Positions 43,752 to 52,533 of a stretch of DNA of 64,000 nt are shown here, in pieces. The translations under genes were made by a program, and so were the position numbers. How positions within the stretch are numbered: position 1 is the stretch's first letter; each line of letters begins with the position of its first letter. The notes beneath the pieces are model-generated. The model saw only the letters and a list, made by a program, of their open reading frames with translations, had not been told where the DNA came from and searched no databases. Origin of the DNA: Akkermansia biwaensis (GTDB taxonomy: Bacteria > Verrucomicrobiota > Verrucomicrobiia > Verrucomicrobiales > Akkermansiaceae); the NCBI RefSeq assembly GCF_026072915.1, contig NZ_AP025943.1, positions 1,860,001 through 1,924,000 of the forward strand, read 5' to 3'.

Positions 43752-44360
43752 CTATTGTCTTTTTGCATTGAAGACTCCGTATTGCTGTTCCATCCCAATA
43801 GAGATTCCATGCAAGGATGGATTTACCAAATAGGTTCCATTTATTTCTTCCCCGGTAATAACTCCTTCCCATTGGATACCTGTCATGGTGTCGTTATCGC
43901 CGGGAGAGGTGAATGTAATAGAATTCCCATTGGTCATGCCACTTATTTCACCACTACCTCCCAATTCATTACCTTTAATCGAAATATAACCGGTAATTAT
44001 ATTATCATTTTGTTGTATACTTATTTCTATTGGAGCACTGCCCCCATATGTTGTATTTATACATACTCCTTCCCATATACCCGAAACTACACCCCCAGTA
44101 TTGGACTGCTCCATAAGATTTTCATTAATAACGGCTATGTAATCAGCTGGTATTGGTGGTGGTGCTATCGATATTGGCAAGGGAGGAGGTACTGCATACC
44201 AGGAGAACGTATCTTGACAAATTTTCCATGTATCCCAGCCGGGAGTCCATACCAGAGAGTCTTGCGGAAGCTTCCTGTTCCGGTAGAGTTCTTTTAATTC
44301 TTCCTCCGAGAACGGTCCTTCCTGCGTACCATCGGGGCGTGTTATATGATAATCGTTCAT
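43752..44360 (-). CDS. GYF_2-domain protein
   Basis: A 202-residue protein: GYF_2 domain (YHITRPDGTQEGPFSEEELK, LVWTPGWDTWKICQDTFSWY), Pro-rich linker PPPLPISIAPPPIP, then a beta-rich C-terminal domain of about 120 residues (SGIWEGVCINTTYGGSAPIE, TFTSPGDNDTMTGIQWEGVI) resembling a lipocalin- or avidin-like strand meander. No TM helix is seen, so it is probably cytosolic or peripheral. The domain head is a recent duplicate of the 43621 gene, but the tails are unrelated. Confidence 0.72.
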   Translation of the reverse strand: MNDYHITRPDGTQEGPFSEEELKELYRNRKLPQDSLVWTPGWDTWKICQDTFSWYAVPPPLPISIAPPPIPADYIAVINENLMEQSNTGGVVSGIWEGVCINTTYGGSAPIEISIQQNDNIITGYISIKGNELGGSGEISGMTNGNSITFTSPGDNDTMTGIQWEGVITGEEINGTYLVNPSLHGISIGMEQQYGVFNAKRQ

Positions 44361-44414
44361 GATTTTGTCAGAGTTTACCAGCCGCTTCCCTGATAAGTGC
44401 CGTCATTGAAACGT
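44358..44414 (-). repeat. Near-identical repeat, copy 2
   Basis: The source-like copy of the repeat at 43619-43675. It spans the start codon of the 44360 gene and the last 11 codons of the 44375 gene. Confidence 0.75.
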
Positions 44415-45166
44415 CCCGAATTCCGGGATCGTGGTACTTCACCAGCTCCGCCACATTGCGGGCAAGGCATGCGGTATTGATTTGATTCCGTTCGATTCCA
44501 GAGAGCCCTTCCGCTGCCCGGCGTTACAACTCCGCTTCCTCCGCATTTTTTGCAGATCTCCATGGCATTGTTTTCGTAAAAGTTATTGGCCGCACGAATC
44601 ATTTGTTGCAACTGATAGTCCGAATTGTCGCCCCCACCCATACTGTTCTGTATCCACGCATTTGATTCATACTGGGGAACAGCGGGCTTCTTCGCACCAA
44701 CCGAAAGGATGATGATCACCAGCATCAGTCCAATAACACAGACAGTATAATGGTTTATTCCGTACGTTTGCCCTTTTACCTGTAATGCCCGCAATCCCCA
44801 TCGATGGATCTGATTCAGAATTTCATGGTTCTGCATCCAATCTGACAAGGACCTGTATTCCTTTGCCGTCGATGCCTTCATTTCATCTGGAGAAAAGGAT
44901 TTCTCATGTTGTTCCGCATGAGCAGACGATGTGTTCGAATGGGATGCCGTACCTTCTGAACCGGGATGTGGAGGAAGAGGCGGCAGCTTGGCGCTGGAAA
45001 TAAACCATTCAAAGGCGTCTTCACAGGGACGCCATTGATCCCATCCTTCTGTCCAGACGTAAGACCCGGGGGGAAGAGTCCGCTGATGATAGAACCCTTT
45101 TAGCTCGTCTTCGGAAAAAGGTCCTTCCTGTGTGCTGCCCGGTCGAGCAAGGTAATAGGAAATCAT
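44375..45166 (-). CDS. GYF_2-domain membrane protein with DnaJ-type zinc motif
   Basis: A 263-residue protein. GYF_2 domain (YYLARPGSTQEGPFSEDELK, SYVWTEGWDQWRPCEDAFEW), a charged linker, one TM helix (HYTVCVIGLMLVIIILSVGA), then a C-terminal zinc module with CKKCGGSGVV and CPQCGGAGEV, as in the Cys-rich region of DnaJ. The ATG at 45166 aligns exactly with the other GYF_2 starts; 45172 is also possible. The CxxCGGxG pair suggests a redox or chaperone-like role at the membrane. Third of the GYF_2 trio. Confidence 0.75.
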   Translation of the reverse strand: MISYYLARPGSTQEGPFSEDELKGFYHQRTLPPGSYVWTEGWDQWRPCEDAFEWFISSAKLPPLPPHPGSEGTASHSNTSSAHAEQHEKSFSPDEMKASTAKEYRSLSDWMQNHEILNQIHRWGLRALQVKGQTYGINHYTVCVIGLMLVIIILSVGAKKPAVPQYESNAWIQNSMGGGDNSDYQLQQMIRAANNFYENNAMEICKKCGGSGVVTPGSGRALWNRTESNQYRMPCPQCGGAGEVPRSRNSGRFNDGTYQGSGW

Positions 45167-45210
45167 AAGCATCAAAGTGTAGATTCATGAACTGAACGAG
45201 AGAAAGCGCA

Positions 45211-45984
45211 TCAGAAGAATAATGGCAACAGTCCTCCCAGAATGAGTATTGAAACAAGCATGAGGCCCAGGATGGCAAAGGAACGTTTCCATGAGCATTG
45301 GAAATTCCGGGCGACTACAAGGATGACCAGGATTTCAACGAAGAGAAAGAGCCATGACTGATTCACCCAGTTGCCAAGCATATCGAAGATGGCCAGACCA
45401 ACGCACCACGGGATCAATGTTTTCCGGTTTATTGTAGCATCCTTGGGAGAAAGCAGCACAATATACCCGTACAACAATAGACCGGAGATGATGCTGATGA
45501 GGAATGGAAACGCCTCCCCAGGAGAAGAACCTTCCACGGTTTTCATGAATGCGTAGTATTCATCCAGTTCTCTCTGTGCTCTCGTATCCCCGACATTAGC
45601 TTTCTGCTGTAAATGACCTATCGACCATTCATTGTTGCTCTGAGCCCTAGCAAGCTGCTGGCGCAACGCATTAGCCTGGGCCGTATCTCCTTTTCCCTCA
45701 GCTTCAGCAATAGCATTTTCCATCCGTAGGACTCCTATAGCACATTCCTTGGCTGTAGTGGCTCCTCCCATGTACTGCTGGTAAAGCTGCTGTCCATATC
45801 TCTGATTAGCCTGCGCAATACCTTTCTCCATATCTTCAGCCAAACCAGACTTTTTCGGAGGAGAACCGGGCTCATCTTGAGAAAACGCCTCAGGAGTATA
45901 AAAAAGGAAGCAAAACCCCATCAGCAGAGCAGTAAGAATGCTCCTTTTTATCCCAAGTCTTTGTCTTTGGCGTACTGTATTCAT
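45211..45984 (-). CDS. Exported/membrane protein with C-terminal multi-TM domain, member 1
   Basis: A 257-residue protein. A hydrophobic N-terminal segment (IKRSILTALLMGFCFLFYTP) followed by EAFSQ looks like a signal peptide or anchor. A helical region of about 100 residues, possibly SEL1/TPR-like (ENAIAEAEGKGDTAQANALR, DTRAQRELDEYYAFM), follows. The last 110 residues hold four TM helices (LIPWCVGLAIFDMLGNWV, LFVEILVILVVARNFQCSWK, RSFAILGLMLVSILILGG). The ATG at 45984 avoids overlap with the upstream ankyrin gene. The TM domain resembles those of the next two genes. Confidence 0.62.
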   Translation of the reverse strand: MNTVRQRQRLGIKRSILTALLMGFCFLFYTPEAFSQDEPGSPPKKSGLAEDMEKGIAQANQRYGQQLYQQYMGGATTAKECAIGVLRMENAIAEAEGKGDTAQANALRQQLARAQSNNEWSIGHLQQKANVGDTRAQRELDEYYAFMKTVEGSSPGEAFPFLISIISGLLLYGYIVLLSPKDATINRKTLIPWCVGLAIFDMLGNWVNQSWLFLFVEILVILVVARNFQCSWKRSFAILGLMLVSILILGGLLPLFF

Positions 45985-46003
45985 TGTTATGTTTGTATTT
46001 GTG

Positions 46004-47170
46004 TTAATTGCCTCCCGGCAGGATTTTGCCTGCATGATAAGATGTGAAAAGAGTTAGAGCCAAAATACTGAAAAGAGTAACGTAAGAACGTCCCCAAGAC
46101 CATTTAAAGTCGCAAGCAGTCCGAATTTCGACCAGAATTCCAAGGCTTATCATTAAGAATGAATACCACACTCCCCAAGGGAAATTGAGTGATCTGTCAA
46201 GGATTCCCCAGAACCTGAATTCATGGATAAAATACGGTATCCAGCCACCAAATGTTAAATTGCAGCACATGTCAGCTACTGCTATCCCGGCACTCCATAG
46301 AATAAGTCTTTTGTATCCACCATTTTTCCCGACAGCTGAAAACACGGCAATAACTACAAACATTACCACTCCCAGAATTATGCTGTACAAAAGGCTTATC
46401 CATAGCCAGTCTCCTCTGGCGCCTGCTCTTTTCAATATCTTCACGATATTATCGTGATCTTTATCCAAAGCCAATTTGAGGGCAGTCTTGCCAAATTCAT
46501 TTTGTGCTTCTAGATGAGCTCCCGCATCAATCAGTATTCGGACTACTTGTTCATGGTCGTTGGCCGAAGCTATCATCAGGGGAGTTGTTTCTTCGAATCC
46601 TTTGACATTAATGTCGGCTCCTGCATGAATAAGCATCTTTACAATTTCAGCATGACCTTTGGCCGAAGCTGCCAGAAGAGAAGTGATTTCATGTCCGCTA
46701 CTTGTTGCGTTAACATCTGCCCCTGCCAGAATCAACATCTGAACGATGGTATCATATCCCCATGTGGCGGCCAGCATGAGAGCTGTTGTACCTTTTGCAT
46801 CTTTCGCATGAACATCTGCCCCGGCATCAATCAGTATCCTGGCAATTCTATCATGTCCTCCCATCGAAGCCCATATAAGGAATGTTCTGCCTCCCTGGTC
46901 TCTGGCGTTAATATCAGCGCCTTCCTGTATCAGTCTTAGAACCTCTTTGTCCTGGCCTTTCGATACAGCAAGATACATGAACCTGGACAATTCATCGATC
47001 GTGTAGTGAGGGCCCAAAGTGTCTCCCCATCCTTCATTAACTCTTATATCCCCGCCTCCGCTGTATATCTGTGAGGAAGCATTGTAGGTACTGCAGAGAC
47101 ACAACAAGGCTGCCATCAGAATAATGACCCGGGGAAGCCGAATTTTTCGTCTGTGGACTCCTGTTCCCAT
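46004..47170 (-). CDS. Ankyrin-repeat protein with C-terminal multi-TM domain, member 2
   Basis: A 388-residue protein. A signal/anchor segment (VIILMAALLCLCSTYNASSQ) is followed by about six ankyrin repeats (residues 65-255; for example GHDRIARILIDAGADVHAKD and GTTALMLAATWGYDTIVQML). Four to five TM helices end the protein (LILWSAGIAVADMCCNLTFG, LGILVEIRTACDFKWSWGRS, YVTLFSILALTLF). If the N-terminal segment is cleaved, the repeats lie in the periplasm and probably bind a protein partner. The C-terminal domain order and motifs (KRLILW..GIA..D, then FKWSWGRSY) parallel those of its neighbours. Confidence 0.85.
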   Translation of the reverse strand: MGTGVHRRKIRLPRVIILMAALLCLCSTYNASSQIYSGGGDIRVNEGWGDTLGPHYTIDELSRFMYLAVSKGQDKEVLRLIQEGADINARDQGGRTFLIWASMGGHDRIARILIDAGADVHAKDAKGTTALMLAATWGYDTIVQMLILAGADVNATSSGHEITSLLAASAKGHAEIVKMLIHAGADINVKGFEETTPLMIASANDHEQVVRILIDAGAHLEAQNEFGKTALKLALDKDHDNIVKILKRAGARGDWLWISLLYSIILGVVMFVVIAVFSAVGKNGGYKRLILWSAGIAVADMCCNLTFGGWIPYFIHEFRFWGILDRSLNFPWGVWYSFLMISLGILVEIRTACDFKWSWGRSYVTLFSILALTLFTSYHAGKILPGGN

Positions 47171-47185
47171 TATCCTTTATCGCGT

Positions 47186-47638
47186 TTATATCTCTACACC
47201 CAAAATCACTGCTGCCAGAATTCCCCCGACAAGAGAAATTCCCATACTGATGCCTAATACCCCGAATGATTTACCCAGTGTGAAATTCAGAACTTTATGA
47301 GCAACCAGGACAATGGCCGCCAATTCCAGCAAAGCAAGAAAACCGGAGTCTATCACGGCAAGGATGAGATCGACCACGGCGAATACAATGGCAATCGTCT
47401 TGAAGTCCTTGATTGCAGCCGGTTCTTTATGCTCGGACAACCAGTAGAGCGCCAGGAAGATCGAATAACCAAACAATCCGGAGCAAATCAACGTAAACAG
47501 AATCTCCCTGCCTGGTTCAGTTTTGCTAAGCTCCCGAGCGCTCTTCCCGACAAGGATGGCGCAGGAGGACAATAGGGAGGTGGTCACAATGGCCAGTCCA
47601 GTCGCTAACCCGATTTTATATATTTCATTTCTCTTCAT
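47186..47638 (-). CDS. Multi-TM membrane protein, member 3
   Basis: A 150-residue protein, all membrane domain. An N-terminal segment with a lipobox-like LLSSC (IVTTSLLSSCAILVGKSA) is followed by four TM helices (KTIAIVFAVVDLILAVIDSG, LALLELAAIVLVAHKVLNFT, LGKSFGVLGISMGISLVGGI). It corresponds to the C-terminal domain of the two preceding genes without an added sensor module. Function unknown; 15 bases upstream of the ankyrin gene, so one operon. Confidence 0.65.
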   Translation of the reverse strand: MKRNEIYKIGLATGLAIVTTSLLSSCAILVGKSARELSKTEPGREILFTLICSGLFGYSIFLALYWLSEHKEPAAIKDFKTIAIVFAVVDLILAVIDSGFLALLELAAIVLVAHKVLNFTLGKSFGVLGISMGISLVGGILAAVILGVEI

Positions 47639-47642
47639 GTGA

Positions 47643-48182
47643 TCACATGTCGTTGGTTATTGATTGCAGAACATGTCTTTTGACCCGCTTCCAGTTGCGG
47701 CAGGCCAACGTTCGAATACCGGAATCCGACTGGCTGATCAGGATGCCATGCGCTGCCCGTTCACGTTCCAGAACGGTGCGGCGTTCCTTCTCGGTGAGAG
47801 TACCGGGATGAACGACCTCGACGATCACAGGCGTCATCTTCCCGTCGGGGAAACAAACCATGCACCGGTGTTCTACCGTTTCCATCCCGTCCGGCCAGGT
47901 AATGACTCCGGCGCTTTGCACCTCCTTCAGGGAATGCCATTGAAACCCTTCCGATGAATCATTCCCATGGCAATCCGGATGACGGCAGTCCGCGCAGCGG
48001 TACCCCAGCGGCTCTCCGCATAAATCGTCCACCAGAACCTTGTGTCCGACAGCCAGCCCTCCCTGACGATCGGCCTCCAGACTCTGGACGACATAACGGT
48101 GCATGGCCCGTTCGACGAGCATCAGTTGATGGCCTCCGCACTGGGGACAGGTGAACTGGATGATACTTTTCATTGCCGGCAT
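47643..48182 (-). CDS. Zinc-ribbon hypothetical protein
   Basis: A 179-residue protein with an N-terminal zinc ribbon (FTCPQCGGHQLMLVERAMHR) and further Cys/His sites (YRCADCRHPDCHGNDSSEGF, EHRCMVCFPDG). The C-terminal region reads ERRTVLERERAAHGILISQS. The Cys-rich layout suggests one or two structural zinc sites and nucleic-acid or protein binding. The ATG at 48182 is chosen; a TTG at 48227 just ahead of AGGAGA and an ATG at 48173 are alternatives. Divergent from the HTH-kinase pair. Confidence 0.65.
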   Translation of the reverse strand: MPAMKSIIQFTCPQCGGHQLMLVERAMHRYVVQSLEADRQGGLAVGHKVLVDDLCGEPLGYRCADCRHPDCHGNDSSEGFQWHSLKEVQSAGVITWPDGMETVEHRCMVCFPDGKMTPVIVEVVHPGTLTEKERRTVLERERAAHGILISQSDSGIRTLACRNWKRVKRHVLQSITNDM

Positions 48183-48312
48183 CTCGTTTACATTGCCTGT
48201 ATATCTCCTTTTTACGATTTTAGTCAACCTGAAAATCTCATTTTAATCTCAAAAATAGGGATGCTATATAACCGTATTGCCATTCCTGAGCGATAGTGCT
48301 ACATTCCGAAAC

Positions 48313-48669
48313 ATGGCGGGAGTGAATCAGGATGAGCTGAAAATGAATGTCAAGCTGTGGCTCAAGGCCAACGGTTTCGACTACGCATGGCTCGCCGAAC
48401 GATGTTTCGTTACGGAAGCGACCGTCCGCAACTGGATGGCGAAAAAGCCCATTCCCGCCGCCAAGGAACACATCATCCGGGAACTCATCAAGCAGCTCCC
48501 GCTGACTCTCCCGAGCCGGGTGCAGGTGGAAGAGGAGACGCTGATTACCCTGAAGCTCGACCCGGATACCCGCAAGGTTCTTGAGAAAAAAGCCTTCTCC
48601 CAGGGCAAGACCCTGAAGGAGTTCCTGGCCGACGAAGTGCCGAGGCTCGGCAATCCCCCGCTTGCCTGA
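48313..48669 (+). CDS. HTH-domain regulator upstream of a kinase
   Basis: A 118-residue protein. The N-terminal half is a helix-turn-helix (MNVKLWLKANGFDYAWLAER, CFVTEATVRNWMAKKPIPAA). The C-terminal half (EETLITLKLDPDTRKVLEKK, AFSQGKTLKEFLADEV) is ribbon-helix-helix-like, with an initial beta-strand and two helices. Two DNA-binding modules in one small protein are unusual. It lies 4 bases before the kinase start and probably controls it. Confidence 0.68.
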   Translation: MAGVNQDELKMNVKLWLKANGFDYAWLAERCFVTEATVRNWMAKKPIPAAKEHIIRELIKQLPLTLPSRVQVEEETLITLKLDPDTRKVLEKKAFSQGKTLKEFLADEVPRLGNPPLA

Positions 48670-48673
48670 TTGT

Positions 48674-50260
48674 ATGGACGCCTCCGGATTCGCATTGCCT
48701 CCGGGATCTCTGCTGGGCAATTACAAGTTGCTCAAGGCGCTGGCCCAGGGAGGCTTCGGCATCACCTACATCGCCTGGGACAGCCAGCTCAGGCGCAACA
48801 TTGTTCTCAAGGAATGTTTCCCCCTGGGGTTGTGCAGCCGGGATTCGGATACGGGAGAGATCATCCCGTTGCCTCATACGTCCCGGCAGGCTTACCGGAC
48901 GGCTATGGATTCACTCCGCAAGGAAGCGCAAACGCTGGCTTCCCTGAACCATGAACGCATCGTCCGGGTCTACGACGTCTTCGAGTCCCATGGCAGCATC
49001 TTCTATGTGATGCCGTGGCTGGAAGGCGGTTCGCTACGGGAACGCATGGACGAAGCCGCTTCCGGGAAGAGCACTATAACCCCGGAGCAAGCCGCCGAGT
49101 GGCTTTTGCTCCTGCTGGGTGGCCTGGACTATCTGCATGGCAAGGGCATTTACCACCGCGACATCAAACCCGGCAACATCCTCTTTGACGAACGGGGGCT
49201 GCCGGTGCTGATCGACTTCGGGGCGGCGCTCAACAAGCCGGAAGTGACCTGTACGATTACTCAGGGAGAGTTCTCGTATGCCTATGCCTCCCCGGAACAA
49301 ATCACCGGGAAAGGAGCAATCGGCCCATGGACGGATTTCTATGCGTTGGCCGCGACCTGGTACGAGTTGATCTCGGGAATTTCCGTCGAACCGGCCGACA
49401 GGAGGCTGATGCGGGATGATGTCGCCCCGCTCTCGGGCATGGCTCTTTCCCAGCCATGGCCCCGGGAACTGCTGGCATCCATTGACCGGAACCTGCGGCT
49501 CAGGCCTGAAGAGCGTTGCCAGACAGCCGGACAGTGGAAGGAATGGCTGCAACAGGGGAAACCCGGAGGATTACGGGAAACGGGAGCTTCCGGAAAATCC
49601 GTTTCCTACGCAGTCACTGTTGCCGTCATCATTCTTGTACTTGCCGGCGTATGGCTATGGCAACAATCGTCCCAGACTGACGTCCCTTCTTCTGCATCCC
49701 ATCCGTCCGAACAATGGGCAGCCAGGACATCTCAGGAATTCAAGGACGCCCTGTACAGAAAAATCCGTGCCTACTACAAACTGGATGACTACCTTGGCAA
49801 GGCGAAGGAATACGAACGAAAAGTCGAGACAGTGCAACGCCAGTGCCTCAAGGAGATGGATGAATTGAAACAGGAGATGGAAAAGGAGATTCTGTCCCTT
49901 GCGACCTACAATGACGCCATGGATTACCTCGACATCATCGGGAAGAGACATGATGCATTGATGAAAAAATGGGGGGCAACCTGTGATGAACTGAATAAGG
50001 GGTATCTCAACGAAGTCATCTTGCCCCTGTCAAATATCACTGATAATGTCATTGCCACCTATCCGGCTGAAACCAGGGAGGAAGAACTATTGCTTCCTGC
50101 CATGGAAGACAGGATTCAGAAAGAATGCAATGATGCGCTAGTGGCAGAATTTTTCTGGAAATTGAATGATGTTATCAGTAAGGACTCCACGGATCAAATG
50201 AGCTTCCTGATGAACATGGCCCAGAAACGGGCACAGGAATTACCTGTTTCTCAAGAATGA
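48674..50260 (+). CDS. Membrane-anchored Hanks-type Ser/Thr protein kinase
   Basis: A 528-residue kinase. Gly-rich loop LAQGGFGITYIA, ATP lysine in IVLKECFP, catalytic YHRDIKPGNILF, metal-binding LIDFGAAL and activation-end YASPEQ are all intact, so it should be active. The kinase domain spans about residues 15-290. One TM helix (YAVTVAVIILVLAGVWLW, about 305-325) follows, and then an external coiled-coil region of about 190 residues (KEYERKVETVQRQCLKEMDE, LKQEMEKEILSLATY) that could sense an envelope signal. The upstream HTH gene is co-transcribed. Confidence 0.92.
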   Translation: MDASGFALPPGSLLGNYKLLKALAQGGFGITYIAWDSQLRRNIVLKECFPLGLCSRDSDTGEIIPLPHTSRQAYRTAMDSLRKEAQTLASLNHERIVRVYDVFESHGSIFYVMPWLEGGSLRERMDEAASGKSTITPEQAAEWLLLLLGGLDYLHGKGIYHRDIKPGNILFDERGLPVLIDFGAALNKPEVTCTITQGEFSYAYASPEQITGKGAIGPWTDFYALAATWYELISGISVEPADRRLMRDDVAPLSGMALSQPWPRELLASIDRNLRLRPEERCQTAGQWKEWLQQGKPGGLRETGASGKSVSYAVTVAVIILVLAGVWLWQQSSQTDVPSSASHPSEQWAARTSQEFKDALYRKIRAYYKLDDYLGKAKEYERKVETVQRQCLKEMDELKQEMEKEILSLATYNDAMDYLDIIGKRHDALMKKWGATCDELNKGYLNEVILPLSNITDNVIATYPAETREEELLLPAMEDRIQKECNDALVAEFFWKLNDVISKDSTDQMSFLMNMAQKRAQELPVSQE

Positions 50261-50393
50261 CGATACGTCAACAACCCATTGTCAATAATGGGTGTCAGAA
50301 AATCAAAAAGTGCGGGGGAACAGAATACTGCTGCTTTCTTCAAAGAAAATACATCACCATATACCGAAGCGTTTAACGGCCTGAGACTGAAAA

Positions 50394-51445
50394 TTACTTG
50401 CGGCTCTTCCTGTTCTCCAGCTTTTTGATATCTCGCTCCAGTTCTTTCACATAGTCCTGTTCCGCCTGGTGTTCAGCCTCCAGCCTGCGGCGCTCCTCAT
50501 AAAGCCGGTATTGCCCCCGGACATGCGCCTGGGCCTGCTTCTTTGACCGCTGCCCCTTGCCTTTCAGTACACGCCTTCCCATGAGACGAAGCAGTTCGTT
50601 AAGCTCGTCTTCCCATTCATGCAGGAATATCTCACGGCGTTTTTTTGCCTGATCCTCGACAAAGTCCAGGCACAGGGAGGTCAAACGATTGAAATCGCTG
50701 ATTTCTTCCTCCTTTGCGACCGTAACATCGCTGACATGGATTCGGTCTCCGGCCCAGCTGGTCAACCCCATGTTGGGCGCTGATGCGTCTGCCCGCATCA
50801 TCATCAATTCCGCAGCACTGTGTCCGGTAATGGCATAGTGCAGTTTGTTCTGAATTGAGCTGAAAAACTCCGTCGTTTCCTTTCCGGACGGCACATAGTC
50901 AGCCGCCATGGCAAAAACATCCTTGATGCGCAGGTACATGCCCGTTCGCTGGCACGAATGTCCCGAATACGCTCGAGCAATTCATCAAAGTGGGCCGTCA
51001 ACGGTGTCGTTCCGGGAATCGGCGGGTTCTTCAAACGTTCGTCATCAATGGCAACCCCCTTGATCATGTATTCCTTCAGGCGCTGGGTCGCCCATATGCG
51101 AAATTGAGTGCCCCGTATGCTATTCACCCGGTAACCGACGGAAATGATCATGTCTAGGTTGTAGAAGATGACAGAACGTTTCACCTGTCGTTCTCCTTCC
51201 AATCGAACTGTAAAGAATTTCTTTACAGTTCCATCCTCTTGAAGCTCACCTTCTTGCAGGATATTCGCAATATGTTGTCCGATGTTCTGTTTACTTGTCT
51301 GAAACAGTTCGGCCATCATCTGCTGGGTCATCCACAAGGTCTCATCATGAATGCGAAGATCCAGACGGATGTTGCCATCCGGAGAAGTATACAATAACAG
51401 CTCTCCGGGAACCGGGGTTTCGTCTTCTGTCGGCAGATGGGTCAT
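50394..51445 (-). pseudogene. RhuM-family gene, frameshifted
   Basis: The first part (from 51445) matches RhuM: LWMTQQMMAELFQTSKQNIG, QHIANILQEGEL, YNLDMIISVGYRVNS, RIWATQRLKEYMIKG, then RDIRASER. There the frame is lost (tail to 50804). The next frame continues with MYLRIKDVFAMAADY, FFSSIQNKLHYAITGHSAAE and a charged coiled-coil end to 50394. Restoring one base after RASER gives the expected RASERRMYLRI, so a single-base deletion at about 50940 fits. RhuM proteins occur in pathogenicity and defence islands; their function is poorly known. It is a recent pseudogene or a sequencing error. Confidence 0.82.
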
Positions 51446-51599
51446 ACCTTGTCTTCTTTTCGATCAATCCATATGGCAACCCGAATAACGGCAGTCATTC
51501 TGGAATAATGAGCCCAATGAAGCATAGCAAAACCGGCATGCATGCAAAGCTCACATCGTCCGACGACTTTCATCAAAAGGTATCGCTCCCATAGGAACA

Positions 51600-51634
51600 T
51601 TTCTTGAAATAACAATTCTCGCTATTTCAAGAAA
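51600..51634. repeat. 12-bp perfect palindrome
   Basis: TTTCTTGAAATA (51600-51611) and TATTTCAAGAAA (51623-51634) with an 11-base spacer, 155-190 bases upstream of the RhuM start. It could be a dimeric operator. Confidence 0.6.
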
Positions 51635-51682
51635 ACACATAAACTTGAAATAGTGGGAGCAACCTCATTCATGTTATGGACT

Positions 51683-51716
51683 ATCTAAAAGAAAGCCCCT
51701 GTAACAAGGAGCTTTC
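51683..51716 (-). terminator. Terminator of the kinase-vWA pair
   Basis: GAAAGCCCCT/AGGAGCTTTC stem with one mismatch, loop of about 6 bases. On the minus strand it is followed by TTTTAG. It lies about 50 bases past the vWA stop. Confidence 0.65.
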
Positions 51717-51766
51717 CGATAGTTGCGGCGTTACACCCGCCACACATCCTCCGGGGGTGGAGTCAG

Positions 51767-52525
51767 CTATACCCCGTCACCCGGCATGGACATGCTGACC
51801 ATGCGGGCGCTACGGCTCAGCCATGCGAACAGTTCCGGGAACATCTGATCGTTGATCTGCATGGGAGGGCGCCCCGGGCTGATGCAGGAAAGCTCCGACA
51901 GATCGGCACGACCGATACCGAAGACGAACACACTGAGCTTGCGGTCAGCCGTCAGTACCTTCAATCGTCCCTCCAGCTCCCGGTGCCGGGCGCTGGTCGG
52001 AACCCCGTCCGTCATCACGACGAGCCAGGGCTGGTAGTATTCCACTCCGTGTTTCCGATAGGTACGTTTACGGCTGTCGAGTTCTGCTAGAGCCAATTCG
52101 ACGGCTTTACCCAAGAGCGTTTCATTCTCCTGTGACGTGGAGATCTTCAGACCTGCGTCAGATTCCCGGATCGGACCGAACTCCTTTACTGTTGCTACCG
52201 TCTGGGCGAAAGTCATCACTGCTACATCAACGGCCAGTTTTGCCAGAGGATCAGCCAGAATGTCGCTGATGAACCTTTGAAGGCCGGCATTAAGTTCATC
52301 CATCCGGGTGATGAGATTGTCTCCCGTGACGATATTCCAGTTGATTCCGTCAGCGTACTCCTGACGGAGGACTTGTTGATGGTCGCCCCGGACGATTCCG
52401 TTCATACTGCTGCTGGCATCCAGCAGGAAGAGAACGGGAAGCCGGGCGTTGGTGTTGTTGCCGAACGCGCGCATAGCGGCGAGCTGTTCCTGTTTGGTTG
52501 AGTGTGTTGTTGATGTGGACATCAT
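51767..52525 (-). CDS. von Willebrand A domain protein (TerY-like)
   Basis: A 252-residue vWA protein. The MIDAS motif FLLDASSSMNG (DxSxS) lies at about residues 34-44, with the Thr and second Asp loops in VVMTDGVPTSARH. The core AVDVAVMTFAQTVATVKEFG is of TerY type. TerY proteins work with a kinase and a phosphatase in stress and conflict systems. Here the kinase gene lies 8 bases upstream and no phosphatase is visible. Cytosolic, no TM segment. Confidence 0.88.
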   Translation of the reverse strand: MMSTSTTHSTKQEQLAAMRAFGNNTNARLPVLFLLDASSSMNGIVRGDHQQVLRQEYADGINWNIVTGDNLITRMDELNAGLQRFISDILADPLAKLAVDVAVMTFAQTVATVKEFGPIRESDAGLKISTSQENETLLGKAVELALAELDSRKRTYRKHGVEYYQPWLVVMTDGVPTSARHRELEGRLKVLTADRKLSVFVFGIGRADLSELSCISPGRPPMQINDQMFPELFAWLSRSARMVSMSMPGDGV

Positions 52526-52533
52526 GATTCGAT

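Larger units (their letters stand above)
51446..51766. other. Intergenic region with inverted repeats, no gene seen
   Basis: About 320 bases between the RhuM gene and the vWA gene. It contains the TTTCTTGAAATA palindrome and a minus-strand terminator, listed separately. A third half-site CTTGAAATAGTGGGAGC lies at 51644-51660, roughly complementary to GCTCCCAT upstream of the palindrome. No convincing ORF. Confidence 0.5.
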
